From the NCBI GenBank assembly GCA_945873145.1, contig CAMCBZ010000026.1:1-38482 (forward strand): 38,482 nucleotides of DNA. The letters are read 5' to 3'. Source of the stretch: an uncultured Prevotella sp. Its GTDB lineage: Bacteria > Bacteroidota > Bacteroidia > Bacteroidales > Bacteroidaceae. Of this stretch, positions 1 through 9,272 are shown piece by piece. A program made the position numbers and the translations under genes. How positions within the stretch are numbered: position 1 is the first letter of the stretch; every line of letters begins with the position of its first letter. The notes beneath the pieces were generated by a model. That model was not told where the DNA came from. It ran no database searches and worked only from the letters and a program-made list of their open reading frames with translations.

Positions 1-2174
1 AGATACAGCACACGGCTGGACCATGTGGTGCGGTCGTTCCAGTCGATGTTGTGGTTCATCGGCATCTCCAGACCGTGCTCCATGAGGTAAGCGCCGGAGT
101 AGCTCTTGCCCTCGCAGTCGAGTGGTGTCTTGTCGATGCGGTCGAGCTCATGCACCTTGTAGCGCTTGGCAGGATCGAGACCGGCCATGCGCACGCGCGG
201 CACCTGCTGACCGATATACGACTCGTACTTCCACCAGTACCACACAGCCTTGCCCTTGTTGTCGCTGACATACATCAGGCTGGCGAGACCCTGCTTGTCG
301 TAAGGGCTCTGCAGACGGTAGATGTTACCCATCTGCACCACGGGGCGTATCTGTTTATACTCTGCGATGGCGTTGCGGCAGAGCGTCTTCTCTGCCTCGG
401 TCATGTTCTTAGGCTGGATCTCCATGCCCAAGCGTCCGCTCATAGCCACGTCGATGCGGAACTTCAGCGGCACGACACGGCGTGTCTGATGGTTGGGAGA
501 TGCCGAGATGTGGCATGCCATCGCCATGGCAGGGAAGAAATAGCTCGTGCCCCACTGGATGTAGATGCGCTGCAGGGCGTCGGTGTCGTCGCTTGTCCAG
601 AACTCATCAAACCATGGCAGTACGCCCCAGTTGACACGGCCACCACCGCTGGCGCAGTCCTGGATGATCAGGTTGGGGTATTTCGCACGGATGCGGTCGA
701 GTGTCTTGGCAAAGCCACGGTAGTAGTCGATGTAGAGATGACTTTGATTGTCCATGGAGAGATACTGTGAGCCGTGGTTCATAATGTCCATGTTGGCGTC
801 CCACTTGATATAGGCGATGTCGGGATGCTTCGTCATCAGGTTGTCGACGACAGAGAAGACGAAGTCCTGCACCTTCGGGTTGCCCAGGTCAAGGACGAGC
901 TGCGTGCCACCACGACCGAGGACGGGAGCGCGTCCCGGTGCCTTGATGATCCAGTCGGGATGTTTCTCATAGAGCACACTCTTGGTGTTGGTCATCTCAG
1001 GCTCAATCCATATACCAAACTTCACGCCGTGCTTCTTGGCGTCGGCGAGGAGTCCGTCGATGCCGTGAGGCAGTTTGCTTTTGTCCACCACCCAGTCGCC
1101 GAGGGCCGCGTTGTCGGTCTTGCGGGGATATTTCTCACCGAACCATCCGTCGTCCATGACGAAGAGCTCGCCGCCCATGCTGGCGATGTCGCCCATCATC
1201 TGGTCCATGCCCTTCTCGTTGATGTCGAAGTAGACGCCTTCCCAACTGTTGAGCAGCACCATGCGCTCCTTGTCGCCGTGAGCAAGCATATACTTGCGGC
1301 CCCAGCGGTGGAAGTTACGGCTCACACCCGAGAGTCCCTCTTTGGAGAACGTCAACGCCACGGGCGGCGTGACAAAAGTCTCACCACGGCGCAGGTGGTA
1401 TTCCGAATTGGTCTCGTCGATGCCGGCGAAGAAATAGTGATAGCTGCTGTTGTCGGTGACGGTGCGCAGCTTGTAGTTGCCACCATAGCAGAGGGCAGCG
1501 CCGATGACATCCCCGCTGTTCTCCTGTCCTTTGCCGTCGAGGGAGAACATCATCTCGGCGTGGGCGGGCTGCGTGTTGTGAATTCCGGAATGGCATCCCA
1601 CGACGAGCTCACCGGGATTCAAAGGCTCTGAGACAACGTTGGCCTCTGTCGCCCAGGCACCGGTGAGATGGCTGGCCCACACATTGCCGCGGCGGATGGG
1701 CAGTATGGCGGAGGCGAAAGAGGTGAGTGTCACCGTGCCCTTCTCCTTGTTTGTGATCTCTGTCCACGCCTCAATCATGTCGGCATCGCTGTAGGTGCGG
1801 TACTTCAGGTCGACAAAGAGGTTGTATACGGGATCCTTGAGATGGATGGTCGTGACATCGCCTTTCACGTCAGAACCAGTGACAACGAGCTGTGTCGAGA
1901 GGTTGCCGTCGGCGTGTCGGCAGGCAAAGGCCGCCGGGTCAGGACAATCCATGCCATAGGCCGGATAGGCATCCATGCGCCCGCCCTGTGGCTTTTGCAG
2001 CGTCTGCAGGTCAGCGCCGGAGAGCTTTGAACCGAAGTAGACATATTCCGGTTGCTTACCCTCGTCGGCGTTGAGCACAAGAGAGAGATGAGGCGACTGC
2101 ACAAGAATCTGCTTGGCCAGTGCCGACAGTGGCAGGCACAGTGCCAAAGAGAGCATGAGTTTACGATAATTCAT
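1..2174 (-). CDS. GH36 alpha-galactosidase, secreted, 3' end cut by window edge
   Basis: The frame starts at ATG 2174-2172 and stays open to the window edge for about 724 codons, close to the usual length of this family, so only the last few residues should be missing. A Sec-type signal (MNYRKLMLSLALCLPLSALA) opens it, followed by the N-terminal beta-sandwich and a TIM barrel. The barrel has YIKWDAN with the predicted nucleophile Asp at about residue 459, and WTSDDTDALQR with the predicted acid/base Asp at about residue 529. The 70-residue spacing matches characterised GH36 enzymes. The enzyme should hydrolyse terminal alpha-1,6-galactose from oligosaccharides or galactomannan, probably in the periplasm. 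It ends a SusC/SusD locus on the same strand but has its own -7 element, so it may be transcribed both with and apart from the upstream genes. Confidence 0.92.
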   Translation of the reverse strand, partial: MNYRKLMLSLALCLPLSALAKQILVQSPHLSLVLNADEGKQPEYVYFGSKLSGADLQTLQKPQGGRMDAYPAYGMDCPDPAAFACRHADGNLSTQLVVTGSDVKGDVTTIHLKDPVYNLFVDLKYRTYSDADMIEAWTEITNKEKGTVTLTSFASAILPIRRGNVWASHLTGAWATEANVVSEPLNPGELVVGCHSGIHNTQPAHAEMMFSLDGKGQENSGDVIGAALCYGGNYKLRTVTDNSSYHYFFAGIDETNSEYHLRRGETFVTPPVALTFSKEGLSGVSRNFHRWGRKYMLAHGDKERMVLLNSWEGVYFDINEKGMDQMMGDIASMGGELFVMDDGWFGEKYPRKTDNAALGDWVVDKSKLPHGIDGLLADAKKHGVKFGIWIEPEMTNTKSVLYEKHPDWIIKAPGRAPVLGRGGTQLVLDLGNPKVQDFVFSVVDNLMTKHPDIAYIKWDANMDIMNHGSQYLSMDNQSHLYIDYYRGFAKTLDRIRAKYPNLIIQDCASGGGRVNWGVLPWFDEFWTSDDTDALQRIYIQWGTSYFFPAMAMACHISASPNHQTRRVVPLKFRIDVAMSGRLGMEIQPKNMTEAEKTLCRNAIAEYKQIRPVVQMGNIYRLQSPYDKQGLASLMYVSDNKGKAVWYWWKYESYIGQQVPRVRMAGLDPAKRYKVHELDRIDKTPLDCEGKSYSGAYLMEHGLEMPMNHNIDWNDRTTWSSRVLY

Positions 2175-2232
2175 ATATAGATAATAGATTTAAATGAATG
2201 GTTTAATGATAAGCGAACAAATCACCGTAGTG

Positions 2233-2240
2233 CAAAGATA
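2233..2240 (-). promoter_or_regulatory. Bacteroidetes-type -7 element upstream of the alpha-galactosidase
   Basis: On the minus strand this reads TATCTTTG, an exact match to the TAnnTTTG consensus of the Bacteroidetes primary sigma factor. It lies about 58 bases before the alpha-galactosidase ATG. A T-run sits just upstream and no clear -33 TTTG is seen. It suggests a separate promoter for this gene in the 291-base gap. Confidence 0.6.
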
Positions 2241-2378
2241 GAAAAAAAAACAGTACACCGTAGCTCTTCCTTATAAAAAATACAAGAAAGTAGGAGATTT
2301 AGGCATTATTGTATCAAATAAGAAAATATATGTTACATCAGGCAGGTTGCCATTGATAGATGGAAGACAACAAACAAA

Positions 2379-2414
2379 GAACCATCCCAGCCCATTGCAG
2401 ACCGTAGATGGTTC
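2379..2414 (-). terminator. Possible weak terminator or stem-loop after the secreted PUL protein
   Basis: GAACCATC and GATGGTTC form an 8-bp perfect stem around a 20-base loop, about 50 bases past the stop of the upstream gene. On the minus strand the stem is followed by a moderately T-rich stretch. The long loop and broken T-run make this only a tentative terminator. The rest of the 2175-2465 gap is AT-rich and shows nothing else beyond the -7 element. Confidence 0.3.
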
Positions 2415-2465
2415 CCCTTTATTATATACTACAAAAGAAATTAACTTCTGTCTTTCTTTAGGTGT

Positions 2466-4511
2466 TTACTTCACTACGAACTTCTTGCCGCCCTGGATGT
2501 AGACACCCTTCGGCAGGTTGTTCTTGCTGTTCATGCGCACACCATTGAGAGAGTAGATAGGCGCGTCGGCCGTGTTTTGTGCATTGACGTTGATGGTCTT
2601 GATGCCTGTTGCACCACCCTTGGCCGTGTAGACAGTCACCTTGCCCAAAGCGTCGGAGATACGATAGAGGCTGAAAGGCTCATCACCCTTGAGGACTGCG
2701 GTCACAGGAGCGTTGTCCTGGGCGAGGTACTCGTCGAGGGAAGCTACAGAGGGATGGAGCGAGGAAAAGCCGTAGTTTTTCACAGAAGCCACGGCGACGA
2801 TGTCGTCTGCTGTCGCGCCCTCAACCTTGAAGTACAAATTACTAATCCAGTTTCCTGAACCGTCGTCGCCCTTGCGTCCGTCGAGGACAAGGCCGATGCC
2901 CTGATAGATATGGGCATTCACAGACACGGTAGCCGAAGTAGTGCCGTCTTGGCTGCAGCAGACGAGGTCACCGATGACCTTGTCGTCGGTAAAGGTAGAC
3001 GACATCTTCGTATACTGCGGAATGACGTTGTAGACAATCTTCTTAGGAGTCTCGTTGCCGTCCTTGTCAACCTCTTTCTCTGTGGTTGACAGACCATAGA
3101 AGCGGCCATAGTCGGCAAACTTACCTGTCACGTCGTCGCCTTTCTCAAAACCGGCAGCGGTGATGTCGGCCTCGGTCATGTGGGCCAGATCGACGGTCTT
3201 CTTCATCTCATACTCCACGTTGTTCTCCACCGTGGTGTTAGTAGAGCCATAGCCGAAGGCCTGGGAAGTAATCTCCAGCGTACCGGCCTGGTCGACGTCG
3301 ATGGTGAACGGGAAAGCCTTGGGCTCGGCAGACTCGGTGACCTTGCCGTCCTTACCCGTGAACTTATAGGTACCGTAGATGGCCGGAGTAAGCGGAGTGT
3401 TGCTGTTGTCGCAGGTTACGTTGTAAGTCTTGGCAAATCCTACCTTGACGTTGGTGACTTTAGCTTCTGCGGCAGGCAGCGCGATGACATCGTTGGTGAC
3501 CTCCGTGACGACCTCGTCAGACTTCAGGTTGTCGAGAGTTGTCCACGCTTTCAGTGTGCCACTCTGGCAAGGATCAGAAACGGGCGCGTCAGTGTTGTTG
3601 GGATCGTAGTTAGGATTATTGGACCAAGTGTAGGTGCCATTGTCCACGTCGTCGTAGTTCACGTCGGTGGTCGTGCCGTTGAAGTCAAGGTGAAGGATCT
3701 CGTCCTCCTGAAACTTGATGGTATAGACACGCTGTGCGTTGTTGATGCCGGTGAGCGTCACAGAGGGCGTGTTGGCAGCTGTCTTGTCAACGCTGACCTC
3801 GATGTCGTCGAACATCACGTCAGGGGCGTAACGACCGGCGAGGACGTAGAGACCAGTGGCTGTCATGTCCACACCCTCGGGCACGGTGTACACATCCGCG
3901 GCGATGGGATCGTCGGAGGTTGCCGACTTAATGGTGTATTGCACCGTGCGTGCCAGCGTGTCGATGTCGAGCGTAACGGTGTAGTAAGCACCGGCGGTGA
4001 GAGCCTTGTAGTTGGTGGAGTCGCCGTTGATGGCGAAATCCTGGTCACCCGTTTGAGCGGCGTTACGCCCGGTCTTGTCCAGCTGGGTGAGGTCGAAGAG
4101 CGCGCCACCGTTGTTGTTGCGGTAGTTGGCATTGGGCTTCTTCTTGGCAATGCTCTTGTCGGACATCACGGCAACCTCCGAAGTCATATTTTTGTTGCCG
4201 AACTTGTTGAAGCAGAAGCCGAAGGTGATCTGATAGCTGGTGAAGTCGGCACTGAGCTCGTTCTTGATGAGCGACTCGTCCCAGTAGAGATGAGCCGAGC
4301 GGTCGTTTCCGCTGGGTGCGAACTTGATGAACTTACCATTTTCGTCCGAGCCGATGCTCAGCCCGGCGGCAGCCTGTGGCGAAGTCCATCCTGTCTCAGC
4401 CACATTCACTGCAGTCTCGAAGTTCTGACTGTAGATCACTTTCTTTGCACTCACGCTCATGGAGCAGAGCAACCCCACGAGTACGAGGAAAAGGTAATAA
4501 ACGTTTTTCAT
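2466..4511 (-). CDS. Secreted PUL protein of unknown function with C-terminal sorting-like tail
   Basis: This is a 681-residue protein with a Sec signal (MKNVYYLFLVLVGLLCSMSV, cleavage probably after SVSA) and no convincing lipobox. Residues about 28-240 look like a beta-rich jelly-roll: a NFE start, the phrase FTSYQITFGFCFNKFG, and a closing VMFDDIEVS strand. That pattern resembles concanavalin/LamG-like domains. The middle is Asp/Asn/Thr-rich with possible Ig-like segments. The last 30 residues (IYSLNGVRM...PKGVYIQGGKKFVVK) form a tail shared with two other secreted proteins in this window. It sits directly after a susD, where surface glycan-binding proteins of the SusE/SusF kind are usual, so glycan binding is a reasonable inference. 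No catalytic motif was recognised. Confidence 0.6.
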   Translation of the reverse strand: MKNVYYLFLVLVGLLCSMSVSAKKVIYSQNFETAVNVAETGWTSPQAAAGLSIGSDENGKFIKFAPSGNDRSAHLYWDESLIKNELSADFTSYQITFGFCFNKFGNKNMTSEVAVMSDKSIAKKKPNANYRNNNGGALFDLTQLDKTGRNAAQTGDQDFAINGDSTNYKALTAGAYYTVTLDIDTLARTVQYTIKSATSDDPIAADVYTVPEGVDMTATGLYVLAGRYAPDVMFDDIEVSVDKTAANTPSVTLTGINNAQRVYTIKFQEDEILHLDFNGTTTDVNYDDVDNGTYTWSNNPNYDPNNTDAPVSDPCQSGTLKAWTTLDNLKSDEVVTEVTNDVIALPAAEAKVTNVKVGFAKTYNVTCDNSNTPLTPAIYGTYKFTGKDGKVTESAEPKAFPFTIDVDQAGTLEITSQAFGYGSTNTTVENNVEYEMKKTVDLAHMTEADITAAGFEKGDDVTGKFADYGRFYGLSTTEKEVDKDGNETPKKIVYNVIPQYTKMSSTFTDDKVIGDLVCCSQDGTTSATVSVNAHIYQGIGLVLDGRKGDDGSGNWISNLYFKVEGATADDIVAVASVKNYGFSSLHPSVASLDEYLAQDNAPVTAVLKGDEPFSLYRISDALGKVTVYTAKGGATGIKTINVNAQNTADAPIYSLNGVRMNSKNNLPKGVYIQGGKKFVVK

Positions 4512-4568
4512 ACGCTGTTGGTTTTTAGAAATATAACATAGTAAAAATGATAATCGATGGTGCCCGGC

Positions 4569-4594
4569 GGTGGGTCGGCATTGCCCGCCCCACC
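4569..4594 (-). other. Intercistronic stem-loop downstream of the second susD
   Basis: GGTGGG pairs with CCCACC, and after one mismatch three further pairs extend the stem around a short loop. It lies in the 111-base gap between the susD stop (4623) and the next start (4511). No T-run follows on the minus strand. It may stabilise upstream mRNA or partly attenuate transcription. Confidence 0.4.
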
Positions 4595-4622
4595 ATCCGA
4601 GAGGCAGAGGACCGTAGTGGCG

Positions 4623-6317
4623 TTAGTTCCACCCGTCGTTCTGCTTGTAGTTGCAGTTGAGCACATCCTTCTGCGGCAGAGGGAAGAGATACCACTTATC
4701 GTTCCACGTACGTGTGTCGATGGTCTGCTCCTCGTACTTCATCGTACCGTCGTCCTGGCGTGTGATCTTCATGCCACGGATGGTCTTGAGGTACTCCGGC
4801 GCTTCCTTCCACCGACGAAGGTCGAAGAAGCGGTGACCCTCGAAGGCGAGTTCGACGAAGCGTTCGTTCTCATACTTCTTCTTGAAGGCCTCGAAGTCGA
4901 GACCCGTCGCCATATTGGGTTGCTTGGCACGCGTGCGCACCACGTTGATGGCTTGTGCGGCGGTCATCGGCAGACCCTCCGGAGCGACGTAGCCACTACC
5001 CGTATAGTTCAGCGCAGCCTCAGCATAGTCGAGATAGAACTCTGCCAAACGGAAGATGACCCAGGCATGGGCGAAGCTGTTGGAGCCCGTCTTGGCAATG
5101 ATGGTTCCCTGGTTGATGTATTTCTTCAGATAATAGCCCGTCGGCGTACCGTAGGTGACACTGCTGGAGTTGGCACCACCCTCGAAGGTCTCCAGTGCGG
5201 CCGCGTTGGGCCACTGCTCGCCATTGACGGCGACGGTCATGGCCAGTCGCGCGTCGCGGTTCTTGTACGGGTCTTGCGGGTCATAGCCGCTGCCTGTCTC
5301 ATTGATAGCCTTTCCGTTGGTCATCTCGTAGGCATCGACGAGGTTCTGCGTGGGGCAGTTGCCACCGCCGGCGTTCTCCATGCCGATAGGATAGTTGTAT
5401 TTCTCGAAGGCATTGCTGGCAGCCACGCGGCGGGAGAAGATGATCTCCTTGATGCCGTCCTTATAGCTGTCCTTATTGAAGAGCTTGCTATAGTCGGGCA
5501 GCAGTTCCATGCCCTCCTGCCGCGCCTCGGCGATGACGGCGTTGCTGAGCTGTGCTGCCTTCAGCCAACGGCTCTTGTCGCCCTTGGGATTGAAAAGCGG
5601 ACTGGCCCAGTAGAGGGCGGCGCGGGCACGCAAGGCCATGGCGGCGAGCTTGTTGGCACGTCCTGTCTGACCTTTGTAGTAAGCCATGTCGCCTAAGTCG
5701 CCATAGTTGACGATGATGCTGTCCTCGATGGTGTCGCACTCCGTGTCGATGAACTGGAAGATGGAGTCGGCCGACACCTGCGGCAGGCTGTTGGCCTCGT
5801 TGGCTGTCATGTGCTTCGTCTTCAAGGGTACGTTGCCGTAACGCTTTACCAACTCGAAGTAGAAGAAGGCGCGTGCCCAGCGGGCTTCCCAACGATAGTT
5901 GTGGTAGAGATACATCTCCTGCCTGTAGTGTTCGTCCTCGGTGTACTCCGGGAAGGTGCAGTTGCTGAACTCGTCGAGCACGAGGTTGCAATACGAGATG
6001 CCGTCCCACGCCGAGTTCCACACCCGCTCCTTGGCGTTGGTGGGTCCCCAGGCACCGTTGTAGAAGTCTTCGACGGCATTGCCGGGATGGGAGTAGACAC
6101 TCTCGTCGGTGGCCGAGCTGGCCATGGCACCACTATAGTTGCCGAAGTCGTAGTCGATGTCGTTGTAGATATTTGTCATCAGTCCTCCGACGCGGACAAA
6201 CATCTTCTCTACATAGGCCTTGTCGTAGACGTTGTACTCCTTGTAGTCCATCTTCTCGGAACAGGAAGTGACCAGCGTCAGCGCCAGCAGTCCACTGAAA
6301 ATATATTTCGTTTTCAT
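4623..6317 (-). CDS. SusD/RagB-family outer-membrane lipoprotein (second pair)
   Basis: This 564-residue protein has a lipoprotein signal, MKTKYIFSGLLALTLVTSC, with the lipobox Cys at about residue 19. SusD-family features include the N-terminal NxxY..FSNCTFPEYTED region, TPR-like helices (RWARAFFYFELVKRYGNVP, followed by a RARAALYWASPLFNP segment), and the C-terminal ERFVELAFEGHRFFDLRRW followed by a PLPQKDVLNCN ending. SusD proteins sit on the cell surface as the lid of a SusC transporter and help bind glycan. Its SusC partner is immediately upstream in transcription order (6372-9200), separated by 54 bases. Length is typical for the family. Confidence 0.93.
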   Translation of the reverse strand: MKTKYIFSGLLALTLVTSCSEKMDYKEYNVYDKAYVEKMFVRVGGLMTNIYNDIDYDFGNYSGAMASSATDESVYSHPGNAVEDFYNGAWGPTNAKERVWNSAWDGISYCNLVLDEFSNCTFPEYTEDEHYRQEMYLYHNYRWEARWARAFFYFELVKRYGNVPLKTKHMTANEANSLPQVSADSIFQFIDTECDTIEDSIIVNYGDLGDMAYYKGQTGRANKLAAMALRARAALYWASPLFNPKGDKSRWLKAAQLSNAVIAEARQEGMELLPDYSKLFNKDSYKDGIKEIIFSRRVAASNAFEKYNYPIGMENAGGGNCPTQNLVDAYEMTNGKAINETGSGYDPQDPYKNRDARLAMTVAVNGEQWPNAAALETFEGGANSSSVTYGTPTGYYLKKYINQGTIIAKTGSNSFAHAWVIFRLAEFYLDYAEAALNYTGSGYVAPEGLPMTAAQAINVVRTRAKQPNMATGLDFEAFKKKYENERFVELAFEGHRFFDLRRWKEAPEYLKTIRGMKITRQDDGTMKYEEQTIDTRTWNDKWYLFPLPQKDVLNCNYKQNDGWN

Positions 6318-6371
6318 TGTTTATCTGTTTAGGTTTTCTGTTTACTTGATTACCCTTCTACGCTTTCCTTA

Positions 6372-9200
6372 TTAAAAGGTGACACTCAGTCCCACGACGA
6401 CGCTGCGTGTGAGCGGGCTGGTAGCTCCGTAGCTCTCGGCGTCGACGTTGTCGAGATGGTCAAGGGTGAAGAGGTCGTTGCCACGTACATAGAGGCGTGC
6501 GGCGTTGACCACCTTGGTTCTGTCGAGCAATGTCTTGGGGAAGTTATAGTATACCTCGATGTTGCGCAGCTTGAAGAACGAGCGGTCGCGGAGCCAGAAC
6601 GTACTGGTCTGGTAGTTGTTGGCGTTGCTGCTCGAGCTCAGTCGGGGATAGGTGGCATTGAGGTTGTCGGGAGTCCAGCGGTTGTCGTAGACCTCCTGCG
6701 AGAGGGTGCGGTTGCTGATGAGTCCCCAGTAGTATCCGCTGGTGTTGAGCAGAGCGCTGTAGCGGCTCACGCCCTGGAAGAGAGCCGTGAAACCCACGCC
6801 CTTGTACTCGGCGCCGATGTGTGCGGTATAGTAGATCTCGGGGCAGAGCGTGCTGTGACCAATCTTGGTGTAGTCGTTGGCATCAATCTTACCGTCGTGG
6901 TTCACATCCTCGTACTTGATGTCGCCGGGACGCACTTCGGAGAAGGTCTGTGGCACGCTGGCGTCGATGTCGGCCTGGTCCTTGAAGAGTCCGATGGCCT
7001 TCAAGCCCCAGATGCTGTTCAGCGGATGGTGGGTGGTGACGAGGTTGTCATAGGCACGCGGCTGCTCGGCCTGGTCCTTGATCTCGTTCTTGTTGAGCGA
7101 GAAGGTGCCGCCGACGTTCAGCTTCACCTCGCCGAACTGGTGGTTGTAGTCAGCGGCAGCCTCCAGTCCCCAGCTGTCCACGACGCCGCCATTGATATAA
7201 GGTGCGGAGAAGCCGATGACCTTGCCATAGGCACCACTACCGTCTACCCAGATGTTGTTGCGGCGCTGCATGTAAGCATCGAACTGCAAGTCGAGGCCGT
7301 GGAAGAGCGTGGCGTCGAGACCCACATTATATTTATAGGCCTTTTCGTGTGAGGGGTTGTCGGTGGCCAGGCGTCCCAACGTGGTGCGTCCCCATGAGCT
7401 GTCATAGCTGGAGTCGAAGGGATAGGTCACGCCGTCGGTGCCATAGCTCTGCGTGTAATAAGTCCACACGTTGTCGCCGGGCAGGTAGTCGGTGTTGACA
7501 ATGCCGAAGGAGGCACGCCACTTCAGGAAGTCGACCCAGCGCACATCCTTCATCCACGGCTCCTGACTCATCACCCAGGCAGCACTGAAGGTAGGAGCGA
7601 TGGCCCACTTCGTGCCCGGAGCCAAGCGGCTGGAGCCTGTGAGCACCCACGCCATCTCGCCGATGTAACGGTTGCGGTAGGCATAGTGTGTGAGCCACGA
7701 GGCTGTCTGGCGGTAGATGGACGTGTTCGTGCCCGTGGTGTTGCTGTACTCGTATTCCCAGCGCAGAGACGAGAAGAGGTAGTGCGCATCATTGAACGTG
7801 CGGTCGTAGTTCAGTCCGCCGTCGAAGTGGAAGCGGCGCGCGTAGGCGTTGGTGTTGGCAGCCGTGCTCTGTGTGCCTTTCTCACCGCCGATGGAGTAAA
7901 CACCGGGAGTAGGCACGCCGTCGGCCCATGTGGCCGGCGCATAAAAGCCATACTGGAATGTCTTGCTATGGTTCTCGTAGATGGTCGAGTAAGTGTCGTA
8001 GCCCATGCGTGCCGTAGCACTGAGGCCAGGGACAAAAGCTTCGAGACTCTGATGCAGCGAGAGGTCAGCATAGAGGGCGCGCTCGTGAATCTTATAGTAG
8101 GCGGCGGCCGCCGTGTTGGCCACAGGGTTGTTGGTGCCGGCCCAGGTAGCACTGCCGCCCCAGAGCCCGTCCTTCTGGAACTTCACGGGGAAAGCTGCCG
8201 AGGGCAGGTTGTAGACCAGTCCCCAGAGGTTGGTCGCGTTGCCGGGCTGCGACATCTCACTGAGCATACCGAGCGTGTTGACCTTCATCACTGTGGTCGG
8301 GCTGAGGTCGATGTCGAGGTTGATACGCATGTTGGCACGCACATACTTGTCCTGCGTGTGGTTGCCGTTGTCGTCCTTGTCGTTCTTGATAAATCCCTTG
8401 TCGGAGAGCAGATTGACCATGGTGTAGTAGCGGAAGCGCTCACCACCGCCATAGAACTCCGAGGCGATCTTGTTGGTCATGCCATGATGACGGAAAGTGG
8501 CATCCACCCAGTTGACGTTGGGATAGAGATCGGGATAGGCTCCGCTGCGGAAAGCATCGATCTCATTGGCGGAATATTTCGGTGCACTTCCCTCGTTGGC
8601 CAGGGCCTCGTTCATGGCAGAGGCGTATGTGGGGGCGTTGATGAACTTCGGCCGGTTGATCTGGTAGTTGAAGAGATGGTCATAGGTGACGCGGATGTGA
8701 CGTGTGTTGTATTTTCCTCGTTTGGTGATGACGTTGATGACCCCGTTGGCGCCCCTGTTGCCGTAGAGGGCCACGGCGGCAGCGTCCTTGAGGATGTCGA
8801 CGTGGTCGACCTCGGTGGGGTCGACGATGTCCATGTCACGCTCGATGCCGTCGACGAGGATGAGCGGTGCCGAGCCGCTGAGCGACTGCAAGCCACGGAC
8901 GTAGAATGTCGGGTTGGCGGAGAAATAGCTACCGGCGTTCTGCAGGGAGACGAGTCCGTTGCCGCCGAGGCCGATGATGGAGTTGGCGATGTTCTTGGCC
9001 GAGCGCTTGTTGACGTCGCCGCTGCCGATGGTGGTCACCGAGGCTGTGGACTGCGCACGCGTGAAGTCCTTGTTGGCCCCCACCGCAATGTTGGCCCTGA
9101 CGAAGGCATCCTGCCGGGTCAGTGTCGTATCGATTTGTGCCGCAGCCGGCAGGGAGCAGCCTGCCAGAAGAGCGAGCACGCAAAGTGTTGTCTTGTTCAT
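6372..9200 (-). CDS. SusC/RagA-family TonB-dependent receptor, short form lacking the N-terminal extension
   Basis: This 942-residue outer-membrane beta-barrel has a signal peptide (MNKTTLCVLALLAGCSLPAA, then AQ). The plug contains TFYVRGLQSLSGSAPLILVD and the conserved DHVDILKDAAAVALYGNRG and ANGVINVITKRGK blocks. An EF-hand-like DVNHDGKIDANDY segment, typical of SusC proteins, lies late in the barrel, and the chain ends in an aromatic residue (VGLSVTF). Unlike the other SusC in this locus, it lacks the usual carboxypeptidase-regulatory-like beta-sandwich before the plug, and no TonB box was identified. It is probably imported with and works with the SusD at 4623-6317. Substrate cannot be read from sequence; the neighbouring alpha-galactosidase suggests an alpha-galactoside. 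Confidence 0.92.
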   Translation of the reverse strand: MNKTTLCVLALLAGCSLPAAAQIDTTLTRQDAFVRANIAVGANKDFTRAQSTASVTTIGSGDVNKRSAKNIANSIIGLGGNGLVSLQNAGSYFSANPTFYVRGLQSLSGSAPLILVDGIERDMDIVDPTEVDHVDILKDAAAVALYGNRGANGVINVITKRGKYNTRHIRVTYDHLFNYQINRPKFINAPTYASAMNEALANEGSAPKYSANEIDAFRSGAYPDLYPNVNWVDATFRHHGMTNKIASEFYGGGERFRYYTMVNLLSDKGFIKNDKDDNGNHTQDKYVRANMRINLDIDLSPTTVMKVNTLGMLSEMSQPGNATNLWGLVYNLPSAAFPVKFQKDGLWGGSATWAGTNNPVANTAAAAYYKIHERALYADLSLHQSLEAFVPGLSATARMGYDTYSTIYENHSKTFQYGFYAPATWADGVPTPGVYSIGGEKGTQSTAANTNAYARRFHFDGGLNYDRTFNDAHYLFSSLRWEYEYSNTTGTNTSIYRQTASWLTHYAYRNRYIGEMAWVLTGSSRLAPGTKWAIAPTFSAAWVMSQEPWMKDVRWVDFLKWRASFGIVNTDYLPGDNVWTYYTQSYGTDGVTYPFDSSYDSSWGRTTLGRLATDNPSHEKAYKYNVGLDATLFHGLDLQFDAYMQRRNNIWVDGSGAYGKVIGFSAPYINGGVVDSWGLEAAADYNHQFGEVKLNVGGTFSLNKNEIKDQAEQPRAYDNLVTTHHPLNSIWGLKAIGLFKDQADIDASVPQTFSEVRPGDIKYEDVNHDGKIDANDYTKIGHSTLCPEIYYTAHIGAEYKGVGFTALFQGVSRYSALLNTSGYYWGLISNRTLSQEVYDNRWTPDNLNATYPRLSSSSNANNYQTSTFWLRDRSFFKLRNIEVYYNFPKTLLDRTKVVNAARLYVRGNDLFTLDHLDNVDAESYGATSPLTRSVVVGLSVTF

Positions 9201-9218
9201 ATTGTTCTTAGTACTTGT

Positions 9219-9239
9219 GGCAGGGAGGTCATCCCTGCC
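9219..9239 (-). other. Intercistronic stem-loop between the first susD and the second susC
   Basis: GGCAGGGA and TCCCTGCC form a perfect 8-bp stem with a 5-base loop, in the 72-base gap after the first susD stop. On the minus strand no T-run follows, so it is not a standard terminator. It occupies the same position relative to susD as the stem-loop at 4569-4594. Confidence 0.45.
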
Positions 9240-9272
9240 GTTGAGGATGATAAGAATGCGATGGCGAACCGG

